NCBI GenBank assembly: GCA_019321725.1
Contig: CM033115.1
Location: 9,930,673 to 9,994,672, forward strand
Length of the DNA stretch: 64,000 nucleotides
Direction: 5' to 3'
DNA from: Paulownia fortunei
Lineage: Eukaryota > Streptophyta > Magnoliopsida > Lamiales > Paulowniaceae
Positions 1 to 10,000 of the stretch are shown here, piece after piece. Numbering within the stretch: position 1 is the first letter of the stretch; every line of letters begins with the position of its first letter. Below the pieces are notes generated by a model. The model was not told where the DNA came from. It was given only the letters and a program-made list of their open reading frames with translations, and ran no database searches. Made by a program: the position numbers and the translations under genes.

Positions 1-416
1 GAGTTACTGTAGTCAAGAATGAGAATGATTAATTAATTCCATAAGAAACTCAACTCAGTTACTACAAAAGATAATTTTTCATTACCTTTCTCGGATCAAA
101 TTTTAGATAGAGTTGCAGGACACGAATTTTATTGCTTTTTAGATGGATATTCTAGGTATAATCAAATTACAATTGGGAGAAATGTTATTTCATGGTAACA
201 AGTGGTATTATTCTTGAACACATTATTTCATTAGAAGGTATTGAGGTTAATAAATATAAAATTGACTTAATTACCGATTTGCCAATAGCAAAGACTATGA
301 AGGAGGTTAGATCATTTTTAGGACATGCTGATTTTTATAGAAGATTTATCAAAAATTTTAGTATAATATCTAAACCTTTGTGTAATCTTCTAACAAAAGA
401 CACTATTTTTGAATAG
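1..416 (+). pseudogene. Gypsy reverse transcriptase, C-terminal part with internal deletion
   Basis: The first 170 bases encode the RT segment ending in a GYSGYNQI-like block (here DGYSRYNQIT). The next readable frame (192-416) begins at the block IILEHIISLEGIEVNKYKID and runs to the VRSFLGHADFYRRFI segment at the RT/RNase H boundary. The stretch that should lie between, with the catalytic F/Y-x-DD motif, is missing. Compared with the minus-strand copy, about 256 bp are deleted between two CAATT motifs. A stop follows at 414-416. No activity is possible. Confidence 0.85.
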
Positions 417-930
417 ATTGAAAATTGTGAAAATGCTTTTGTTAAGCTTAAAAACATGCTTACATTTGCTCCAATCATGCAGCCTCCAGATTGGACTTTA
501 CCTTTTGAAATAATGTGTGAAGCTAGTGATTATGCTGTTGGAGTTGTCTTGGGACAAAAAAAAGATAAGAAACCATATGTTATTTACTATGTAAGTAAAA
601 CTTTAAATCATGCTCAATTGAATTATACAACAACTAAAAAAGAATTACTTGCTGTAATTTTTGCATTGGACAAATTTTGATCTTATGTTGTTGGATCACC
701 AGTTGTTGTTTTCAGTGATCATGCAACTTTGAAATATCTTTTGTCAGAAAAATATGCTAAACCAAGACTGGTTAGGTGGATTCTCTTAGTCTAGGAATTT
801 AATATTACTATTCGAGATGAAAATAGAGTAGAGAATATAGTGGTTGATCATTTATCGAGACTTGTTTGTGATGAATCGTTTCAAATCACACCTATTAATG
901 ACACTTTCCCTAATGAACAACTATTTAATA
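417..930 (+). pseudogene. Gypsy RNase H domain relic
   Basis: The frame 456-680 encodes an RNase H segment with the ASDYAVGVVLGQ block (catalytic Asp region) and a TTTKKELLAVIFALDKF block that carries the conserved Glu. It is stopped by TGA at 678-680. The homology continues past the stop (FSDHATLKYLLS, then a DHLSRL block near 850) in the same general direction. It is the continuation of the RT relic just upstream. Confidence 0.82.
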
Positions 931-974
931 TTTTTATTTTACCTTGATTTGCTGACATTGTTAATTTTCTTGTG

Positions 975-1771
975 ACAGGAAAGATGCCATCGCATTAGAA
1001 CTCTCAAGACAAAAAGAAGTTTTTTACTAAGGTTAAAAATTTTTATTGGGATGATATACCTATTCAAATATTGTCCGAATCAAATCTTTTGAAAATGTGT
1101 GCCTAACAATGAGATATGTAATATTGTCAAATTTTGTCATTTAGAAGCATGTGGTGGTCATTTTTCTATAAAAAAAACTACTGCAAAAATCTTGTAATGT
1201 GGATTTTATTGGCCAACTCTTTTCAAAGACACTTACACTTTCTGCAAAAGTTGTGAAAATTGTCAAAAGTTAGGGTCCCTTTCAAAGAGAAATATGATGC
1301 CCCTACACCCTATCCTAGTGATTGAAATTTTTGACTGTTGGATTATTGATATTATGGAGTCATTTCTATTATTATTTGATTTTCTTGACATATTGGTTGC
1401 CATAGATTATATTTTAAAATAGATCAAGTCAATTTCTTGTCGAAACAATGATCACAAAATAGTGATAAAATTTTTGAAAGAAAATATTTTAAATCTATTT
1501 AGAATTCCTATATCTTTTATCAGTGATGGGGTAAAATATTTTTGTAACAAAATTTTCGAAACTTTAATGAGAAAATATGGAATCATACATAAAGTTGCAA
1601 CCCCTTATCATCCTTAGACAAATGGATAAATTGAACTTGCAAATAGGGAGATAAAATATTTTTTTTAAAAAATAATTAACCCAAACCGTAAAAATTGGTC
1701 TCTTAGACTTATCGATACACTTTGGGCATATAGAACTACTTTCAAAATATCATTAGACATGTCTCCTTATA
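975..1771 (+). pseudogene. Gypsy integrase relic
   Basis: The translation shows the HHCC zinc-binding module (CHLEACGGHF, then CKSCENCQK) followed by the core domain with a SDG block near 1520 and ELANREI near 1635. Stops interrupt it at several points, including inside the core. The frame ends at MSPYR near 1770, where sequence of an LTR in the opposite orientation begins. The integrase C-terminal part seen in the minus-strand copy is absent. Confidence 0.83.
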
Positions 1772-2003
1772 GGACTTAGGCAAAATTGATCATTTTCTTA
1801 TAATTATGATGCTTATTTGATCCAATGAAATAGTATATTCCAACTTACTTACAAAACGTGTTGTCTTCTTTGATTTTATTTTGACTCTTTTTGATATCTT
1901 TTTGTTCATTAATTCCCTAATATAAAATATTAATAATTATAATATTAACAAGAATAAAGTAAGAAAACTATAAAGGATTTGATATAAAAATATGCACTTC
2001 TCA
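1772..2003 (-). mobile_element. Athila-like LTR fragment, inverted relative to the pol next to it
   Basis: This stretch matches, in the same plus-strand direction, the right ends of the LTRs at 45873-47628 and 47975-49580, and the reverse complement of the left end of the LTR at 27999. It ends in ATGCACTTCTCA at 2003, against ATGCACTTATCA in the others, so 2003 is the outer (5') end of a minus-oriented LTR. Only about 230 bp are present. The pol fragment to the left is plus-oriented, so the two pieces were brought together by a rearrangement or nested insertion. Confidence 0.75.
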
Positions 2004-4041
2004 CATATGTATATGTATTTATTAAAACTTATGATATTTTATATTATATTATTGATATTTAAATTACTAATATTATTACACTATTACTAACATAAATATT
2101 AATAACATTTATAAAGTACAAAAAATTATAATTATTTGCATTTACAAAATATATATATAAGTATGTATATAGACATATATTTATATTATTTATATAAATA
2201 TGTTACTTTTATTATTATTTATATAAATAATATAATATAAATATATATATTATTATTTATGATATAATATTAATTTTTATATAATATAATGTTAATATAA
2301 TTAGTTATGACTTATATATAAGGGACATTTTTATCGATTCATAATTTAATATGGTGTGGACTTCAGTCTTGAATTATAGATCACACTTACTAGTTGTGAT
2401 CTACAATCTAAATGGAGAGTGGATTACACGCTACGCCAAGACTTTTCATATCAGACCAAGACTTTTTCATGAGCCAAAATATTTTAAAACAAACAAAAGA
2501 TTGTATGGAAAAACCCATCAATCCAGCCCATATCCTACCTAATAAACAGCCCCTAGAGGTATCCGATTCAATCAAGAAAACTCCTACAAACTGAAACAAA
2601 GGTGTTGAGTGTGAATTGATTCCCATCATTTTCTGCTGTACCATCATATTCTGCTGCATCAATTTGAAGCTAGAGATAATATTGTTATTAATTCATTTAA
2701 AATAACATGGATCAAGAAATCTGCTTTCAGCAATTGAATTCCTCCGAAAGCCTCTAAAATTATTTGCAAAATAAGAGTTAAGGGTGTTTGGATTTGACCA
2801 ACGAAAATTTTTCAATACTTAAGTTAAAAAGAGACTTTTGAAAGTGAAATAAGCAATTAAAAGCTATAAATGCAGTAATATCGATAACAAACATATATTT
2901 TCAACATACCTTCTCCTTACATACCTTTTCCTTTGACACTCATATATATATAGGTGTAAAATGGTTGAATCATTCTAAGATTTACTTTCCTTACCATTTT
3001 AGGATATTCTCTTTCAGATAAGCATCAACTAAGAGTTGTGTAATCAGAATTTAGAACTCAATTTAGGTAGGATTATTTTTCATTATCAGATCTCTAAAAA
3101 TCTTAAGATTTCTCCTTAATGCATATGGGGAAAGGTGTATTTAAATTAGACAGACCTATCCAAGCTAGCTCTATTGGGACTAGTTAACGCGATCCCTTCA
3201 TATAAGCACCCCGACCATGATACTAGGTCGGCCTTTTACTACCCCAAGCCGACCTAATATTTTGATCCTGCTTTGAAGCCTTGGGCTCACGTAACATATC
3301 TATTATTTCAGCCTATGAACATTCCTTGTATACATGCGAACCAATCTCCTACACTTAGAATGTGGCTCAAAACTTGAGCCCAATGACCAAATTTAATTTA
3401 GGTCATATCAGATATATATATTTTCTAAATTAGAAATTTGTATAATTAATTAATCTCATGGAAATAAAATATGTAAGTATTTTAATTATATGTATTAGAA
3501 ACTTTCACTGCGCCATGTATCCGTGTTATAAGTAAATTTAACACTTTATTTTTTTGAAAATATTAAAACCAAACACTTTTTGAGAAATTTTCATCTTTTC
3601 TCACATGGAAAGGTATAAATTAAATATATTTTCTTTTTGAGCCCTATAAAATAAACATTTGTACACAATCAAACTATATACATTGTCATTTCCACACACC
3701 CACAAAAAAATATGTTTAACCCCAAAAATGTTGTGGATAATGAAATTAAAATGAAACCAAATGGGCAAGCAATCCAACTTACTCATACTTTTCAATAATC
3801 TTCCAATATTCCCGAGTTTTGGTTTTCCAATTTTTCCGAAAAGTTAACACTTTCGAACAAACAAATATTTGCAAACATGTACACAATAATGTTAAATTGA
3901 GCAACTCTTGGTCAAAATATTTAGCTCCACCCTAGTCTACAATTGATTATATGACAAAAGACAAGTTGACAAAGGGCCACTATTGAATAGTGTATTAAAC
4001 ATGTGGTCTGAAGAGTGCAAATCTTGAAACACCCACCGGTG
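2004..4041. other. Non-genic DNA upstream of the bHLH gene
   Basis: No gene is recognised here. Positions about 2030-2330 are almost pure A/T with many TATATA runs. About 3100-3420 is less AT-rich and holds a perfect hairpin (see 3224-3256); it may be a transposon scrap. From about 3430 to 4040 the sequence is ordinary AT-rich DNA and is the likely proximal promoter of the bHLH gene. I cannot place a TATA box or transcription start with confidence. Confidence 0.6.
3224..3256. repeat. Short perfect inverted repeat
   Basis: TAGGTCGGC and GCCGACCTA form a 9-bp perfect stem around a loop of about 15 bases. It is unusually GC-rich for this neighbourhood. It could be part of an old LTR or simply chance; nothing links it to the downstream gene. 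Confidence 0.5.
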
Positions 4042-4180
4042 ATGCAATCACTCCTCCTAGACTTTTCTTCAACAAGTTGCATCCCTACTTTTTAAAATCC
4101 CATACCACTTTTCCTCTCCCTCTCCCTCTCTCTCTCTCCAACTTCCATCACTTTGCTTTTTCATTGAACCAAAAACGAAT
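4042..4180 (+). promoter_or_regulatory. Probable 5' leader of the bHLH gene, with CT-run and short upstream ORF
   Basis: A pyrimidine run of repeated CTCTCC/CT units lies at about 4111-4138, a common feature of plant 5' leaders and core promoters. If transcription starts upstream of 4042, an ATG at 4042-4044 opens a 17-codon upstream ORF ending at TAA 4093-4095, 85 bases before the main ATG at 4181. Such an ORF could lower translation of the main frame. Neither the transcription start nor use of the upstream ORF can be shown from sequence. Confidence 0.4.
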
Positions 4181-4592
4181 ATGTATCCATCGTCCACATC
4201 CTCTTCATCACAAGGCTCAATGGGCAGTAGCAGCGGCGGCGGACTCATGCGATACGGCTCCGCCCCAAGCTCCCTTCTCACCACCGCTGTCGACTCAGTC
4301 ATCGGAGCAACCCGCGAATTCTCGGCCCGCGGAACCCAAAACCACCTTGGCCCCGCCCGTTTCTTCCCCTCCGAAACTTCTGAATCCATTGCAATGGCTA
4401 ACCAAAACGACAGTGTGTCAAGAAGCAACAATCCCAGTAGAGAGGAGGCCAGTAAAGCTAACACCAGAATTGGGTTGCAGCCGTCTTTTGGCTTTGGCGG
4501 CGGTGGCGCTTCTTCTTCTTTGGTCCGGCATAGTAGTTCACCGGCTGGATTTCTTAATCAGTTAGCAACTGCTGCTGGTGGCGATAATAATG
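4181..4592 (+). CDS. bHLH gene exon 1
   Basis: Encodes 137 residues plus one base of the next codon. It is Ser/Gly-rich and GC-rich compared with its surroundings, as is common for first exons in plants. It contains the RYGSAP motif near residue 24 and LVRHSSSPAGFLNQLA near residue 113, both conserved in subgroup IX. The donor is ATG|GTACGT at 4592/4593, phase 1. Reading on past the donor gives only a short low-complexity tail to 4702. Confidence 0.92.
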
Positions 4593-6991
4593 GTACGTAT
4601 ATTAATATACTATGTGGCTTTGACAGCTTATTTGATGTTCATTGGGTGTTTGCTGAAATTTATATGATTCTTTGGGTGGTTACTTCGTTTTCTAGGTTTT
4701 AGCTGAAATGACAGTTTTGACCTTCATATATATGTTTTTTTTCTACTCTTACTTTTTTTGAAATACCATAACTTTTTGCACTAGAAGAAAAAAAAAACAA
4801 TCACAAATTTGAATAGCTTCTACTCAAATTACCTTGTGTATGTATATATATTATTTCCTTCGGTGATCACTTTAGTATTATTGTTATTTGACTTGGTAAT
4901 TCACTTATTTAATTAAGTTTTGTGCTTACCCTAAAGTGAAAACCTTTAATTATCATTGATGAACTTAGAAATATATTCAAGAATTGATCATTTCCGAATT
5001 TTTTACACACCTACAAACAAAATTATTCTCCCCCTTAGTTTCCAAAATAGTATAGTTTGTTTCCCTTTTGTTCAACTAGTATAGTTTGAATAACAATTTT
5101 TTTACATCTTTTGTGTGATTACCAGTAATTTAACAGGAATTTTTGTAATAACTGCTCAAGTTCCCATATAGCTTGCTCTTAGTATAAGTTCACATTTCTC
5201 CCATACCATGAATGCGAGTTCACATGCCATAAAGCAAGTTTAGGTTTTTTTTTTTTTCTTTTTTTCTTTTTTTGACTTGTTTCATCTTACACTCGACCAA
5301 GTCTATTCTAGTAATGGCATACAATAATTGTATTTTTTCTTATAAGTCACACTAATATTATTTTTTATAATACCAATCAAATCACGATAAACGATACTTT
5401 ACTAAGGAGAATCAAACTTTTTTAAAATATTGAAAAGAACTTTATTTAATATCTCTACCTTGTAATTGGTGCCATTAAATCTTAATTTTGTTACTTAATG
5501 AAAAGAGAAATCTTAATATTATCAGTTTTGATGATCAACTCAACTTGCTGGTTTTTAACCCTTATTATGAATATGCTTATATATATAGGGTGGAGTTCCA
5601 GACGTGTATTATATTTTAAATGTTGAAGCCACCAGCATATATATCATGTTATTAATAATAATAGAAAGAATGTTTCGTTGAGTCTCCTCCATCAAGTGGT
5701 TCCGAGGTTAACATTCAATATAATTACTTAATTAACTAATGTAATGAGAACCCTCATTTAATTGGTAGTAAATATATATATATATATATATATATTATAA
5801 AAAAGAAAAGAAAATAGCCAAAGGGCAAATCAGGAAAGTAAGTTGGGTGAGAAATTCTGGCTTGTCTCACTCTACGTGACATGTAGCGGACCAACCAATA
5901 CTGGCTGGCGATTCATCATGTCAGTGTTTCAAAGTATTTGAGCACCCACAGTCTTCAACCAAACCACTTTATCCTCCTCTTGCTATGCTAATAAACATTG
6001 ACTTGAATAGAAAAAACAAGTCTCAAATTTTAAGTAATGTAGTAATATAGTTTGGAATATTATGTCACTTGAATATTAAGAAATATTAAGTGGATTAGGG
6101 ATGGAAATAGTTTGGAGTAGAAACTATTATGTGATTTGCTTATACGATTCCTAGTTAAATTTATAATTAAGTCATCATTTGTTCGAGTATTTTCTCAATA
6201 CAAACTCACTGGACTATGTCTCTTTCTATGGAAAAAATATCCTAAGAATCATTTAAATTATAGAATATAATATCAGTATTGATCATTATAAAACTTAGAT
6301 GATGTGATAAATATAATTATAATTTATACACATGTGTATATATATATAGGTTGTATATAGAATCCATTGATCATAATTTGCATTTAATTCCATCAATAAA
6401 ATTTCTGTTTGGTTTGGATTTGTTTAATTATGAATATTTGGAATTCATTTTAATATAATCAGTTTGAAATTGAGTAGTTTTTCTTTTTTTTTTTTTTCTT
6501 TTTCGGAAGTAGGAAAGATCAAATTTTTGTAAGGACAATCAACATTTTTTTTACTTACCAAAAAGGAATCAAGTTTCAAAATAATTTTCTTAACCAATTA
6601 TTCCAAACTCAACCAAACTGTTTAATAGATAATAAGTGTGATCAGATCACTTTTTTTCTAATTAATCAGAACTTCAGAAGATAATCTATAAGAAACAATA
6701 CCTAAAATGCTCATTCTTCCCCTAACTCATTTGTAAAACCAAGCTAGTAAAAAACCGGTTATTAACAAAAAAAGCTGCCAATCCAAGTGGGTGACTCCAG
6801 ATTTAATTTCTACATGAGTTTCCTTATTCAGCTTTCAAGTTTTCCCACAATTTTTTTTCCCACAATTTTTTTTCCCTATTTAAGAAATTCTGACTTATGT
6901 CTTTGCACAATAAGGTCTTTATATCTAACTTCAAAATAAAATTAGAGAACTAAACTCAAACAGATTTGGCTCATATTTACATATTTATTTG

Positions 6992-7037
<46 letters not shown>

Positions 7038-10000
7038 GCTTTTGAAAGTCATTAGTAGCAGTATGTCTACAAATGGTAATGATAACTAGTGGTTCTAGTA
7101 CCATCTACGAGTTTTCTTAAATTATTAGAAGTTTATAAAATTTAAAAATAAATTCTTTGTATGATAAAATATTTTTTTAATTAGTGTATGGACTCAAAAT
7201 AAGTTGAAGAAATATCCTTATTTGAAACAACCACGATAGTACTCATTAGTTTTGCTTAATATTTCTTCAAAATAGTTTTTAAAATAATAACAAAGAACTT
7301 TGCTTGTCTTGATGCCAAATAATAATAATAATAATAATAATAATAATTGAAGAATGAACCCCTTTACTATTTACGAGATTTTAGTTTGAACTAGTCATGA
7401 TGGATATAAGTCTAATAAAATTTCTGGGGAATATTTTTTAATTCTTGAAAAGCTGAAAATGAATACAACCATAAGCACATGATGACAATCTTGGCAAAAT
7501 TGTCTAGCCCCAAAATTTAATGGAAACAACTTTTTTTTATTTTTCTCTAACAATGGTGACTAGTTTTGCTACAAAAGATTTGTTACTTCAATGCAATTAT
7601 GGTAAATTTAAAAAAATAAAATGGTCCTTTTTTAATTTATTTTGTTGATAACTCGATATTTCCTAAAATGATTTAAGAAAGCAACCAGGTTAGTGTTTTA
7701 TGAGTTTTGGATTCTTCTTTGATGGAAAAAGAGAAAGGAAGTCAATTTTATAAGGGATACTTTTGGTTAAGAGGTTTTTTTATATTACTTATATAAATTG
7801 ATTTTATGTAACAATGGACTACTAAAGTTTTTGAAAAAAAGAAGCCCTTTTGCTCTCACTTTAATACTTTTAATTAATTTGTGCATGCAAGTTGAAGATT
7901 TTAAAATAACGAATATAAAGGTCTGCCCATAGGAAGACTTCGGATGTATTAGATGCGGTCAGATTACAATGAATCTGAACCACTTTGTCAATATTGGGAA
8001 GGTACATTGTATTCACCCATCATAAGTGGATGTCACGTGCCTTGCAAGTGGCCATGCAATCCATTTCTAAATCATCACCAGCCCAATGTTTTCACACCCA
8101 CACATAATAAATATATACATACACATATGTATACGTATACGTGTATATATATATATATACACACACACTTAAGGAGTAATAGTCCATACAGTCACATATA
8201 TATCCACATTTATTTGTTTTATTATATACTTATATATGAAGTCTACAGTTATTCTTAATTATTCCTTTAAATTTTTTTATAGTAATTATGCATATAATTA
8301 ACAAAGAAGTTGTACTTTTTAAGTAAAGAACTAACTACTACACACTTTAAAAAGTTTAAAAATAATATTAGGGTTTTTGTTATATTTAATCGACAAAAAA
8401 AGTTGAGCTAGCAAAATTAGACTTGAAATTAAAATATGAGATCTATGTTTTCCTGTCTTTTAATCCACAAATAGAAGTCACATTGGCCCTCTTTTCGTTA
8501 CCTAGTTATTTTTCATTCCTATTTGCTTCAATTGACAACAGCATTACCTATCTTAGAAACTAAAGAACGTTAAACTATATACTAAAGATCCATAAAACTT
8601 TTCCAAAAATATTTTATGTTTTCTTCGTCTGCACGTACAACTGAAATATATATATATTTTTTTTAAAAAATACAGTGAATCATTTTCGGACTTATTTTGA
8701 ATTTGAATAATAGAGAACAAGATAGAAAATAATATAGCTTTGTAGACTACATCATATTTTGTATATGATCTCTAATTGTAAGAGTTTGTTTTTCTTTGGT
8801 TGGTATCTTCACATTTGATAAGTTATTTTATGATATGAAAAACTAATTGATATTTGACTCAAATGCTTTGTGAAAAACTAATCTTAGCATAATATATATG
8901 AGAGAGAAAACTAATCTTTCTTGTTGACATTTGAGAGGGAAAAAAGTTACCAACTTTCATTTTAGAAGACAAATACAAATTATATATATACTATTACATA
9001 ATATATGCGGTATATATTACAAATTTTATGTAGTTTATACACATAAAGTATAAAATAATTTATTTACATATATGCAATACAACATTGTTGAATATTATGC
9101 ATAAAAAATTCATTTAATGTATAATATATATATATATGTGTGTGTGTGTGTGTATTTATAAATAATATATATATATATATTTATGTTCCTTATATATACA
9201 TACAAAGTGAAAAAAAGTACACGGTTTATGTACCTTATATATATATATAAATACATATAAAATTATAGATATATATGACCAGTGAATATCATATATATTT
9301 TTCATTTTTTTTTTCATTTGTGTTGTGTGATGAAGACTTCCTCAAATTAATTATATATGTCGTTAAAATATTATAATACTATTCTTATTAATTATGCATG
9401 TTACACTTTTTATAAGCTATGCATATAAAACGTAAAAATATGCAATATATATACGTTTCTAGATATGAATATACATAAATTGTATATAAGACAATGCATA
9501 TACAATCTTTTATCCATAAACAAAATGTCAAATACATATTTGCATACAGTACCAACTATATATGTTACATAGACATACACAATATAACATTTAGTTTAAC
9601 AAGATATTTTATATATATGGAATCTGTATTTTTATATTTGAATAGTTTGCATGTAAACAAATAATATAATGCATAAGAATTATTGAAGTATTTAATTTAT
9701 ATTATATCTCTGTGAATAAATTAAATGTTGATATATAAATCATACTGAGAAATTGTAACTGTATATTTAATACGTTATATACTTATTGAGAAATTTTAAT
9801 CTCTATTTAGAGATAAATTTATAAAATATGTATATGCACCTATGTATTATGTGTATGTAAACATAAATCTATGTATATTGGTTCTAAATACAAAACTCTA
9901 GTAAATCAATAGAGATATTCTAACAAAAAATATTTTTGTTTCTACAACTGTAACATTTTGCGCTCATTCCCTAATAAACTCAAATCCAAATGGGAGAATA

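Larger units (their letters stand above)
1..1771 (+). mobile_element. Athila-like Ty3/Gypsy retrotransposon, pol fragment
   Basis: Reading the plus strand gives, in order, the end of a reverse transcriptase, an RNase H and an integrase, the domain order of Ty3/Gypsy elements. The same protein segments occur on the minus strand at 52.6-55.4 kb, so both belong to one family. The wording of the pol segments, and the primer site of the other copy, point to the Athila/Tat lineage. The fragment enters the window already inside RT and stops after the integrase core at about 1771. It has many in-frame stops and frameshifts, so it is a dead relic. The left end is cut by the window edge. Confidence 0.88.

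Noticed and set aside
4069..4565. 131-codon minus-strand and 162-codon plus-strand frames over bHLH exon 1
   Set aside because: They overlap the recognised exon 1 in other frames. They exist because the exon is GC-rich and have no family match.
7953..8258. 101-codon plus-strand frame in intron 1
   Set aside because: It is built largely of TATACA-type repeats (His/Tyr/Ile runs) and has no family match.
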